DNA of 64,000 nucleotides from Planktothrix rubescens CCAP 1459/22. GTDB lineage: Bacteria > Cyanobacteriota > Cyanobacteriia > Cyanobacteriales > Microcoleaceae. Each line of letters opens with the position of its first letter. Position 1 is the first letter of the stretch. The stretch spans positions 1,730,001 through 1,794,000 of the forward strand of contig LR882958.1 in assembly GCA_904830895.1 (NCBI GenBank), written 5' to 3'. Position numbers and translations under genes: made by a program. The notes beneath the pieces were generated by a model that did no database searches, was not told the DNA's origin, and worked only from the letters and a program-made list of their open reading frames with translations. Shown one piece after another: positions 35,154 to 42,764 of the stretch.

Positions 35154-37768
35154 GCCGGAATACCCAAAATATCTTCAATTTTTGGCATTTCTGCTAACGG
35201 AATCACCCGACCTTCATCCTCAAATCCAGCAATTTGATCAAAGTTCAGATAACGGTATAAATCCGCCGCAAACGGGTCAACTTTCTTAGTCACAATTTCC
35301 CGATATTCTTCAACCGTTGGAATCCGTCCTAATAACGCACAAACCGCCGCTAATTCTGCCGAACCTAAATAGACCCGCGCATCCTTGCCCATGCGATTAT
35401 TGAAGTTACGAGTAGAGGTTGAAAACACCGTTACCCCATCTGCAACTCGGGCTTGATTTCCCATACATAAGCTGCATCCCGGCATCTCATTTCTCGCCCC
35501 AACAGCATCAAAAACCTCGTAAATTCCTTCATCGCGTAATTGCTTTTCATCCATGCGAGTTGGGGGACAAATCCACAGACGAACATTGGTTTTCGATGCC
35601 CCTTCTAATATCTTAGCAGCCGCCCGATAATGCCCAATATTCGTCATACAAGAACCGATGAATACCTCATCAATTTTGTCTCCCGTACATTCCGACATTA
35701 ACTTAATATTATCGGGGTCATTAGGAGCCGCCACAATCGGTTCTTTGATCTGGTTCAAATCCACTTCAATAATATCAGCATATTCGGCATCTTCATCCCC
35801 TGCCATTAACACCGGATTTGCTAACCATTGTTCCATTTTTGCCACCCGTCGCATCATGGTTTTGGCGTCTTGATAACCCCGTGCCACCATATTAGTCATT
35901 AGGGCAACATTGGAACGTAAATACTCGGCAATGGTTTCTTGACTGAGCTTAATCGTAGATCCAGCACAGGAACGTTCGGCTGTTGCGTCGGTTAATTCAA
36001 AGGCTTGTTCCACCTTTAAATCTGGTAAACCTTCCATTTCCATAATCCGACCATTGAAAACATTTTTCTTGTTTTCCTTAGCCGTAGTTAACTTGCCTTG
36101 CTGCATGGCAACATAAGGAATGGCGTTAACAATATCCCGCAACGTCACACCCGGTTGTAATTCTCCTTTAAATCGGACTAACACCGATTCCGGCATATCC
36201 AAAGGCATCACACCGAGTGCTGCGGCAAATGCTACCAACCCCGAACCCGCCGGGAAGGAAATCCCCAGGGGAAAACGGGTGTGGGAGTCGCCCCCAGTTC
36301 CCACCGTATCGGGTAACAGCATCCGATTTAACCAAGAGTGAATAATCCCATCCCCCGGACGCAGGGCCACACCACCCCGAGTGGAGAAGAAATCGGGTAA
36401 TTGTTGATGGGTTTTGATATCAACGGGCTTGGGGTATGCTGCGGTGTGACAGAAACTCTGCATCACCAAATCGGCGGAAAATCCCAAACAGGCGAGTTCC
36501 TTGAGTTCGTCCCGGGTCATCGGGCCAGTGGTATCCTGGGAACCTACGGTGGTCATCAACGGTTCGCAGGATGTCCCTGGACGTACACCCGCCAACCCGC
36601 AGGCTTTTCCGACCATTTTCTGGGCGAGGGTAAAGCCTTTTCCGGTTTGATCCCCCCTTGATCCTCCCTTACTAAGGGGGGTTGGACGTACAAATAAATT
36701 AGAAAGTTCTAAACCCAAGGCGAGACGGGTCTTATCGGTTAAGCTGCGACCAATTAATAAGGGAATCCGACCCCCAGCCCGGACTTCATCTAAAATAGTA
36801 TCGGGTTTGAGGGTAAAGGTAGAAATTACGTCTCCGGCTTCGTTGGTGATTTCTTCTTTATAGGGATAAATGGTAATCACATCCCCTGTATTAAGTTGAC
36901 TCACATCACACTCAATCGGTAAAGCACCGGAGTCTTCGGCGGTATTAAAGAAAATCGGGGCAATTTTTCCACCCAAAATATAACCGCCAGAGCGTTTATT
37001 GGGAATGTAGGGAATATCGTTGCCAATATGCCACAATACGGAATTAATCGCGGATTTCCGAGAAGAACCCGTGCCGACAACATCTCCGACATAAGCGACA
37101 GAATGCCCTTTTTTCTTCAGTTCAGCAATGGTTTCTAACCCTCCTGGCATCCGACTTTCCAACATAGCTAAAGCGTGTAAAGGAATGTCAGGGCGGGTTG
37201 TGGCATGGGTAGCGGGGGAAAGGTCATCGGTGTTGGTTTCCCCAGGTACTTTAAAGACAGTTACGGTAATGGTTTTAGGCAGTTTCGGACGTCCGATAAA
37301 CCAATCTGCTTCCGCCCAAGCGTCAATGACTTGTTTAGCAAAGGGGTTAACCTCTGATAAATGCAGAACATCATTGAAGGCGTCGAAGACTAATAGGGTT
37401 TTACTGAGGGCGGTAGCGGCGGCGGTGGCAATATTCTCATCCCGGGCTTTAAGTAAGTCGATTAAAGATTGGACGTTATAGCCTCCCACCATTGTACCTA
37501 AAAGGGAAACCGCGCCTTGATGGGAAATCAGGGGGCTGGTGATTTCGTCTTTGGCAATAGCGGTTAAAAAGGCGGCTTTGACATAAGCGGCTTCATCGAC
37601 ACCGGGGGGGATACGGTCTCTGAGCAATGTCATCAAGAATTCTTTTTCCTCCTCCGGCGGGTTTTTCAAGAGTTCGCAGAGTGCGGCGGTTTGTTCGGCG
37701 TTGAGGGGAAGGGGCGGAATACCCAGTTGGGCGCGTTCTTCGGCGTGTTGACGATAGGCTTGTAGCAT
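35144..37768 (-). CDS. acnB: Aconitate hydratase B (bifunctional with 2-methylisocitrate dehydratase)
   Basis: A 4Fe-4S TCA-cycle enzyme of 874 residues in the AcnB layout: N-terminal HEAT-like domain (HAEERAQLGIPPLPLNAEQT), swivel domain (VPGETNTDDLSPATHA, then GTGSSRKSAINS), then the three-domain catalytic core. The cluster cysteines appear in FIGSCMTNIGH and PGCSLCMGNQA. An unusual insertion PTPLSKGGSRGDQ before TGKGFTLAQKM is encoded by a palindromic repeat (36650-36683). The stop codon lies in a repeat as well. With icd at 29 kb it supplies 2-oxoglutarate. Confidence 0.96.
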   Translation of the reverse strand: MLQAYRQHAEERAQLGIPPLPLNAEQTAALCELLKNPPEEEKEFLMTLLRDRIPPGVDEAAYVKAAFLTAIAKDEITSPLISHQGAVSLLGTMVGGYNVQSLIDLLKARDENIATAAATALSKTLLVFDAFNDVLHLSEVNPFAKQVIDAWAEADWFIGRPKLPKTITVTVFKVPGETNTDDLSPATHATTRPDIPLHALAMLESRMPGGLETIAELKKKGHSVAYVGDVVGTGSSRKSAINSVLWHIGNDIPYIPNKRSGGYILGGKIAPIFFNTAEDSGALPIECDVSQLNTGDVITIYPYKEEITNEAGDVISTFTLKPDTILDEVRAGGRIPLLIGRSLTDKTRLALGLELSNLFVRPTPLSKGGSRGDQTGKGFTLAQKMVGKACGLAGVRPGTSCEPLMTTVGSQDTTGPMTRDELKELACLGFSADLVMQSFCHTAAYPKPVDIKTHQQLPDFFSTRGGVALRPGDGIIHSWLNRMLLPDTVGTGGDSHTRFPLGISFPAGSGLVAFAAALGVMPLDMPESVLVRFKGELQPGVTLRDIVNAIPYVAMQQGKLTTAKENKKNVFNGRIMEMEGLPDLKVEQAFELTDATAERSCAGSTIKLSQETIAEYLRSNVALMTNMVARGYQDAKTMMRRVAKMEQWLANPVLMAGDEDAEYADIIEVDLNQIKEPIVAAPNDPDNIKLMSECTGDKIDEVFIGSCMTNIGHYRAAAKILEGASKTNVRLWICPPTRMDEKQLRDEGIYEVFDAVGARNEMPGCSLCMGNQARVADGVTVFSTSTRNFNNRMGKDARVYLGSAELAAVCALLGRIPTVEEYREIVTKKVDPFAADLYRYLNFDQIAGFEDEGRVIPLAEMPKIEDILGIPALT
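36650..36683. repeat. Palindromic repeat inserted in frame within acnB
   Basis: ATCCCCCCTTGATCC and CCCTTACTAAGGGGGG form the common cyanobacterial CCCCCCTTA..TAAGGGGGG type repeat. Read in the acnB frame it adds about eleven residues (PLSKGGSRGDQ) between the swivel and catalytic domains with no loss of frame. Confidence 0.8.
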
Positions 37769-37914
37769 GGGTGGGGGTGTTCTCCTGTAATACCTTAATT
37801 TTGTTATTGTATTGTAATAGGAAGTTTACGGGAGTTACTGGTAAACGAATTGATCAGAAAAGATGATTTATAGATTATGATCAAGAATAGAATCTTTATT
37901 TTAGGTAGGTGACT

Positions 37915-38124
37915 ATGGTTACAAAACAAATAATTCAAGAAAAATTAGAAAATTTAACAGAAGAACAACTTAATGAAGTTTATGGCATGATTGAACAATT
38001 AAGTAGTTCAGAAAAACCTGTTAAAAAGCCTAGTTTAATGTCTCAATTACAGGAAATTTCTATTGATGCTCCTGAAGATTTCTCTGTTCAAGTTGCTATT
38101 CGTTTAGGGAGAGATATGGGTTAA
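37915..38124 (+). CDS. Orphan antitoxin-like protein
   Basis: A 69-residue acidic helical protein (IIQEKLENLTEEQLNEVYGM, then SQLQEISIDAPEDFSVQVAI and RLGRDMG). The ending with ISIDAPEDFSxxxxxRLGRD is typical of antitoxins that precede a PIN toxin in cyanobacteria. Here no toxin follows; an HNH nuclease gene starts 58 bp downstream. The ATG at 37915 is preceded by AGGTAGG. Confidence 0.6.
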   Translation: MVTKQIIQEKLENLTEEQLNEVYGMIEQLSSSEKPVKKPSLMSQLQEISIDAPEDFSVQVAIRLGRDMG

Positions 38125-38182
38125 AAATATTTTTTGTTGTTTCGATACTTTTTATGTAATATTAATAATTTTAAAAAATAAA

Positions 38183-39004
38183 ATGAAAATTTATAAGCTA
38201 GATAATTTGCCATCAAAAGAAGAATATATTCAGGGATTTAAGGATATAAAAGAACGCATAAGCAAGAATCAATTATGCTTACTACAAAAACAATATTATT
38301 CTCCTAATAAAATAGTTACAGCTACACAACTTGCAGAATTAGCAGAGATCAATGGAGGTCGTTCAGTTGTTAATTCTCTTTATGGCCGTTTGGGACATTT
38401 ATTATCAGATTCAATTGGATTAAAACCTAATCAAAGGAAATCAGGGGATTATGAGTGGTGGAGTATTTTATCCAGTGGTTATGCCAATAAAAATTATTTT
38501 TACTGGCAAATGTATGAAGTAGTTGCTCTAGCTTTAGAAGCATTAGGTTGGGTTAATCAAAAATCCGATATAAACAGCACAAATTATATTGAAAGAGAGA
38601 TTGATAATTTATTGGCTTATAATACACTAAATAACATATTTTTTACATTGCCTGATGAATTATCAGATGAAACTGAAATCATAAATCTTTATGAAGGGGC
38701 TAAACAAAGTATAACTGTAAATCGTTATGAAAGAAATAATCAAGCTCGGAAAAAATGTATTGAATATTATGGAACAGGTTGTTATGTTTGTGCATTTAAT
38801 TTTGAGAACATTTTTGGAGAAATAGGAAAAGATTTTATTCATGTTCATCATTTAATACCTTTATCTGAAATTAATCAAGAATATGAAGTTGATCCTATTC
38901 AAGATTTACGTCCAGTTTGTCCAAATTGTCATGCAATGATACATAGAAAAAATCCTCCTTTTACTATAGAAGAAATTAAAAATTTACTTAATATAAATAA
39001 TTAA
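38183..39004 (+). CDS. HNH endonuclease, McrA-like C-terminus
   Basis: The 273-residue protein ends in a treble-clef HNH domain: GTGCYVCAFNFENIFGEIG, FIHVHHLIPLSEI and RPVCPNCHAMIHRKNPPFT. The two Cys pairs hold zinc, and HHL with the last His form the catalytic site. The N-terminal 180 residues are helical and hold TATQLAELAEINGGRSVVNS (a helix-turn-helix-like segment) and no known domain I can name. This looks like a restriction-type nuclease, possibly acting on modified DNA. Base composition is markedly AT-rich relative to acnB, which suggests transfer. Confidence 0.82.
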   Translation: MKIYKLDNLPSKEEYIQGFKDIKERISKNQLCLLQKQYYSPNKIVTATQLAELAEINGGRSVVNSLYGRLGHLLSDSIGLKPNQRKSGDYEWWSILSSGYANKNYFYWQMYEVVALALEALGWVNQKSDINSTNYIEREIDNLLAYNTLNNIFFTLPDELSDETEIINLYEGAKQSITVNRYERNNQARKKCIEYYGTGCYVCAFNFENIFGEIGKDFIHVHHLIPLSEINQEYEVDPIQDLRPVCPNCHAMIHRKNPPFTIEEIKNLLNINN

Positions 39005-39060
39005 AGTTATTGCTTGTTAAGGGAGTTAGAAGTGAGATCGCTTGTTATTTATTGCTTAAT

Positions 39061-39190
39061 TTACCATTGTTCAATAGATAAACCATCTACATAGGTAAAA
39101 TCACTATCACAAGTTGCTAAAATCCAAATATTGATTACCGTTTAAATAGCGAATAACCACTGATGTATCTAAAGCAATACTACCATTCAT
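39061..39190 (-). pseudogene. VapC-type PIN toxin with internal deletion
   Basis: The start MNGSIALDTSVVIRYLNGNQ is a clear PIN N-terminus with the first Asp. About 20 codons later, in another frame, ILATCDSDFTYVDGLSIEQW and a stop give the clear PIN C-terminus. The middle 80-90 codons are missing and the frame is shifted near 39120, so the gene is dead. The ATG lies inside the 3' end of the antitoxin gene, showing original coupling. Confidence 0.75.
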
Positions 39191-39401
39191 CTTTATTTAC
39201 TTGATTAAATTCTTGATTAATAATAGTTTCAAGTTCTTGAGCTTCTTGATCACTAAGAATACCAGCAAATTGTAATAATGGATGAGATGAATTTAGATTA
39301 CTCTCAATAACAAGATTAACTTGACTATTTTCTGGTAAATTAGGATTATGCAAAGGACGCAATAACCCATTTTCATAAATTGCTGACACTTGTTGAATCA
39401 T
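39180..39401 (-). CDS. DUF104-type antitoxin (VapB-like)
   Basis: The 73-residue protein starts MIQQVSAIYENGLLRPLHNP, the AF2212-like/DUF104 signature (x-YE-x-G-x-L-x-PL), with the DNA-binding beta part followed by an acidic toxin-binding helix (SDQEAQELETIINQEFNQ). Its toxin partner directly downstream is decayed, so this is an orphan. Confidence 0.8.
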   Translation of the reverse strand: MIQQVSAIYENGLLRPLHNPNLPENSQVNLVIESNLNSSHPLLQFAGILSDQEAQELETIINQEFNQVNKDEW

Positions 39402-39508
39402 AATAAATTAGACTTTGAGTTTAACTAATTAATTCTTATTATAACCTAATCAACAAGATTTAGTTAACAGTGCGATCGCTTCTTAGAAACCAGGTTTCTA
39501 ATGCACGT

Positions 39509-39871
39509 TTATTCATTCCCATAAAATTCATCTAAAATCAAATTAATCTCATTAATGCTAATATCTTCCTGTTCAGATTTACTGTAAATCGTTAACAATA
39601 AAACAGAAGTTGGAGATTCAACACAATAAATTAACCGATAACCTCCACTTTTGCCTTTTTGAATATTACTATTTTTAACCCTGACTTTGTAAATAAAATA
39701 ACTGATCCCAAATCCTTGCAAGCGATCGCCAATAAAATTGCCTTTTTGCAGTTCTATAATAACAGACTGAGTATCAGAACGAATATTTCGGTATTTTTTG
39801 GCTAAATCTCTTAAATTTCGTTTATACTCAGGTGTTAAATCAATGTTAACGAATGATGAATTATTCTGCAT
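39509..39871 (-). CDS. RelE-superfamily toxin
   Basis: A 120-residue protein with LTPEYKRNLRDLAKKYRNIR, then LQGFGISYFIYKVRVKNSNI and GKSGGYRLIYCVESPTSVLL, LTIYSKSEQEDISINEI, the RelE pattern of cyanobacterial stand-alone toxins. Conserved basic residues (K-x-R, YRLIY) and the Y-x-K near the end are kept. It overlaps the antitoxin gene by 11 nt. A second copy of its 3' third occurs at 42298-42441. Confidence 0.82.
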   Translation of the reverse strand: MQNNSSFVNIDLTPEYKRNLRDLAKKYRNIRSDTQSVIIELQKGNFIGDRLQGFGISYFIYKVRVKNSNIQKGKSGGYRLIYCVESPTSVLLLTIYSKSEQEDISINEINLILDEFYGNE

Positions 39872-40112
39872 CTATCCCCTCCCACATTTTTTCTAAAGGA
39901 ATTCTTTGTCCTGTTTTCATTTCGTGTAACCCTCGTCTTAAACTAGCTTTAATTTCTTCCACAGGAGTATCATCAGGATCAGATTCTGATTCATCTTGGG
40001 GAGAAACTAAAACAATCACTTTAACCCGACTCGGTGTATTAATATCAAGGTGATGATCTAAAATTAATTGCCCTTTTTCATCCACTGTTCCCATGACTTC
40101 AAATGCTTGCAT
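39861..40112 (-). CDS. Antitoxin of the RelE-type pair
   Basis: An 83-residue acidic protein with a beta-strand-rich N-terminus (VMGTVDEKGQLILDHHLDIN, RVKVIVLV), as in AbrB/DUF104-like operator-binding folds, and a helical tail (VEEIKASLRRGLHEMKTGQR and IPLEKMWEGIDAE) that should wrap the toxin. It is the first gene of the pair. Its leader, from the start codon upstream, is shared with the ATPase gene at 42166. Confidence 0.75.
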   Translation of the reverse strand: MQAFEVMGTVDEKGQLILDHHLDINTPSRVKVIVLVSPQDESESDPDDTPVEEIKASLRRGLHEMKTGQRIPLEKMWEGIDAE

Positions 40113-40213
40113 AATTTCATCTTTTATAACAGTTTACTCAATATTATTATAACAAATTTTATGAAATTAGGATAGGGTATAAAGTGCGATTGCTCAGAAA
40201 CCCTGTTTCTATT
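40110..40213 (-). promoter_or_regulatory. Leader/promoter segment shared by two operons, copy 1
   Basis: From the antitoxin ATG to 40213 the sequence is nearly the same as 42164-42276, which starts at the ATG of the ATPase gene. Shared blocks include CTTTTATAACAGTTTACTCA, ATATTATTATA, ATTAGGATAGGGTATAAAGT and GCTCAGAAACCC. It probably contains the promoter and any antitoxin operator. TATAAT-like boxes occur, but I cannot place the start site. Confidence 0.75.
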
Positions 40214-40229
40214 ATGTGCAACTGTGGAT

Positions 40230-40772
40230 TTAGGAAGATTCTTCACGATAGCCAAGTAGTCTTTTATTTTCTAATATTGCTCCCGCTTCTAACCATTTGA
40301 TAACTTCAGATTCTTTGTCAGGATTTAACCATAGAATTAATTTAACTTCAGGGATATTTTCAGAAATTTCGGCTAAATAATCCCTAACTTTATCATCTAA
40401 TGATATAATAATTTTATCAGTAGCGATCGCTGCTTCCACAAGACAAATATCTTTCCAAATTGCTTCTCTGGTTTTATAAGTTATATCTAATTGTTCAAGT
40501 TTATTCCTTAATTCACTTAACGTTACATTTTCACAATATTTATACTTTCTTCTGGCTATCATACTAACTCGCCATTTTCTAGCAAATGTTGATTCATGTT
40601 TATTCCATTCTGCTTTTAATTCATCAGTCATTACCATAGAATGGCATATTTTTAAAACAGCATTTAAAAAATCACGGCAATTTTTTGAAGTTGGATGTTT
40701 AGCGTCTTCTCCGCCACAAGAACGAGCAACAGAAGCATCAATAACTAAATATTTTGATTGTTTATTCTTCAT
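40230..40772 (-). CDS. PIN-like nuclease partnered with an ABC-type ATPase
   Basis: A 180-residue protein with a PIN-like arrangement: first Asp in YLVIDASVARSCGG, a middle acidic helix (MVMTDELKAEWNKHE), then the distal acidic residues in DICLVEAAIATDKIIISLDD followed by KVRDYLAE. These suit a metal-dependent nuclease of the PIN superfamily, larger than VapC. It starts 6 nt after the ATPase stop, so the two form an operon. By analogy with ATPase-nuclease pairs such as PtuA-PtuB it is the probable effector. No family name is claimed. Confidence 0.65.
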   Translation of the reverse strand: MKNKQSKYLVIDASVARSCGGEDAKHPTSKNCRDFLNAVLKICHSMVMTDELKAEWNKHESTFARKWRVSMIARRKYKYCENVTLSELRNKLEQLDITYKTREAIWKDICLVEAAIATDKIIISLDDKVRDYLAEISENIPEVKLILWLNPDKESEVIKWLEAGAILENKRLLGYREESS

Positions 40773-40777
40773 TAAAG

Positions 40778-42166
40778 CTAATTAGATTCATTCATAAGTT
40801 TTAATTCTGCCGCATCTAAATAGCGACTTTCTTCTTGTAAATCAACTTCGCTAAAATCTTCGGGCCAATCTCCAAATGTACCTGCTTTATCTAAATCAGC
40901 CGTTGTTATATTTGTACAACCTTCTTGATCACGAGTAAACCAATGTAACTTAACTTTATCAGGTTTAATTCTATCTTCTGCAACTAACGATTGAATTCGT
41001 TTTAAAATCAAGTCACTGTGAGTTTCTATCACAACTCTTACCCCTCTATTCGCCGATTCAATTAATATATCAGCTAAGGCAGCTTGAGCGCGAGGATGTA
41101 AATGAATTTCTGGTTGTTCTAGGTAAACTAATTGTTCAGGTTCAGCAACTAATAACGCAACCAGAGCAGGTAAAGTTTGAGAAACGCCAAAACCGACATC
41201 AGCAATGCTAACCATCTCTGTAGATTTAGTTTTAGGATTAAAATTACAAGGAAGTCGAGCTACTCTAATTTCAACTTGAGTATCATTAATCTGTTTAGTG
41301 TCAACTTTACCTGTTAACCCTAAAATCTTTAAATATCTAGCCAAGTCTTTAAGTTTAGAAGATTTTGTTATTTGCCAATTATTAATCACACTAGCGACAT
41401 AATTCTCAAAAGTACCTGGAAATTGTTCCCCAATTGCTGTTACTGGATAAGTCCGTTCTGGATTTCCCCTTAAACCAGGTACATGAATAATATCACGAAT
41501 ATATTTTTGAAATAGTCCTGAGCGAGTAAAGCTAAAAAATGTTTGCGGGATAGATTTATCATCTTGATTTATAAGTAATTTAACTTCCAAAAAACATCTA
41601 ATTCTCTCTACATTAAAATAAATCATTTTTGAAAACTCATGATCATTATTTATTTTACTTGATAAATCTTGATAAATTTTTTTAACTTGTTTAGGTAAAT
41701 TCTTTTCAATTTCTTCTGGAGTCATGTCTGTTCTAAAAACTGCTTCTGGTTCGCCGTTTTCTTGATAAACCATTTGTTTTATGTCAATATTTTTAGTCGT
41801 TTTATAAAAATTAAGTCTAATAGAACTAGATTGATTTATTTCGGTTTCAATAGAAAAATCTTTGTATTTTTTAGAAGATAGCTTAGAAAAAACTTGTTCT
41901 GTAGATGTAAATTTAACATTAGCACCATTTAACAATAAAGCGCCTGGATCATAAGTTGCTTCCAAGGTTTGTTTGAGCAGAAGTAAAGGTTGCATAATAC
42001 TAGATTTACCAGAACTGTTGGCTCCTGAAAGTATTGTTAAATTTTGAATTTCTATAGAGCAGGGATTAGCAATAGATTTATAGCCACTAACAGATATTTT
42101 AGTAATTCCTTCAAATTTCTCATTTTTTGATTTTGTAGAATTACTTTTTTGAACTGATTTAACCAT
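40778..42166 (-). CDS. ABC/AAA_21-type ATPase of a putative conflict system
   Basis: This 462-residue ATPase has Walker A GANSSGKSS (residues 48-56) after ISVSGYKSIANP, a Q-loop region PLLLLKQTLEA, a signature-like GFGVSQTLPALVALL, Walker B LVYLEQPEIHLHPRAQ and an H-loop in VVIETHSDLILKRIQ. This is the AAA_15/AAA_21 (OLD-like, DUF3696-like) layout without a TOPRIM domain. Such ATPases act as sensors in two-gene defence modules. It is first in the operon and followed after 6 nt by the PIN-like nuclease. Its leader is duplicated from the adjacent toxin-antitoxin operon. Confidence 0.82.
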   Translation of the reverse strand: MVKSVQKSNSTKSKNEKFEGITKISVSGYKSIANPCSIEIQNLTILSGANSSGKSSIMQPLLLLKQTLEATYDPGALLLNGANVKFTSTEQVFSKLSSKKYKDFSIETEINQSSSIRLNFYKTTKNIDIKQMVYQENGEPEAVFRTDMTPEEIEKNLPKQVKKIYQDLSSKINNDHEFSKMIYFNVERIRCFLEVKLLINQDDKSIPQTFFSFTRSGLFQKYIRDIIHVPGLRGNPERTYPVTAIGEQFPGTFENYVASVINNWQITKSSKLKDLARYLKILGLTGKVDTKQINDTQVEIRVARLPCNFNPKTKSTEMVSIADVGFGVSQTLPALVALLVAEPEQLVYLEQPEIHLHPRAQAALADILIESANRGVRVVIETHSDLILKRIQSLVAEDRIKPDKVKLHWFTRDQEGCTNITTADLDKAGTFGDWPEDFSEVDLQEESRYLDAAELKLMNESN

Positions 42167-42276
42167 AATTTAATCTTTTATAACAGTTTACTCAATATTA
42201 TTATAGCAGATTTTATTAAATTTTTATTAAATTAGGATAGGGTATAAAGTGCGATCGCTCAGAAACCCGGTTTCTC
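42164..42276 (-). promoter_or_regulatory. Leader/promoter segment shared by two operons, copy 2
   Basis: Second copy of the segment at 40110-40213, with one extra TTTTATTAAA-like unit and a few substitutions. Homology begins exactly at the start codon of the ATPase gene and extends through the GTGCGATCGCTCAGAAACCC block. Confidence 0.75.
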
Positions 42277-42297
42277 AAAGAAGTTTCTAATGCACGT

Positions 42298-42441
42298 TTA
42301 TTCATTCCCATAAAATTCATTTAAAATCAAATTAATCTAATTAATGCTAATATCTTGCTGTTCAGATTTACTGTAAATCGTTAACAATAAAACTGAAGTC
42401 AGAGATTCAACACAATAAATTAGTCGATAACCTCCGCTTTT
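42298..42441 (-). pseudogene. Remnant of a second RelE-type toxin copy (3' part)
   Basis: This stretch matches the 3' end of the RelE gene at 39509-39653 over about 150 bp, including the stop context and TTCAGATTTACTGTAAATCG. The homology ends abruptly near 42441 in the codons for GGYRL, so only the last 45 or so codons remain. It lies just upstream of the shared leader copy 2. Confidence 0.8.
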
Positions 42442-42487
42442 TCATACCCCCCAAGCCTGAAAACTCAATTTTCTATACAGAGCTACG

Positions 42488-42613
42488 CTAGGCATAGCGC
42501 ATCTGCGTAAGTCCTGATAAAGTTAAATTCAAAACAATATTATAGCCAAACTGTTCTAACTGACCTTGAATTTCTCGAACCTTAGCCCCGGGTTCACCGC
42601 CTTTTAAAATCAT
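42488..42613 (-). pseudogene. Small truncated frame, possibly a peptidoglycan-binding remnant
   Basis: ATG at 42613 has a good ribosome-binding site (AAGGAG) and encodes 41 residues starting MILKGGEPGAKVREIQGQLE then QFGYNIVLNL. The GxxGAxVREIQxQLxxxGY pattern is like a PG_binding_1 motif, but only one half is present. The 3' end runs into a sequence with ACTTACGCAGATGCGC and a GCTACGCTAGGCATAGC palindrome, which looks like a mobile-repeat end. From 42614 to 42764 I see no gene. Confidence 0.4.
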
Positions 42614-42764
42614 GTTTAACTCCTTTGATTAAAGTTCCGGTTTTGTGCTATATTATGGGAATAATAAACAACCCTTAAGATTATCTTTTATATATTAAAC
42701 CATTCTCCTAACTTGATTAACACAATTTACCCCGATTTCTACTCTTATCAATGAGGTTAACAGA

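Noticed and set aside
37915-39004. Antitoxin plus HNH nuclease as a toxin-antitoxin pair
   Set aside because: The 58-bp gap, the large nuclease and the PIN-type antitoxin tail make chance adjacency more likely than a functional pair.
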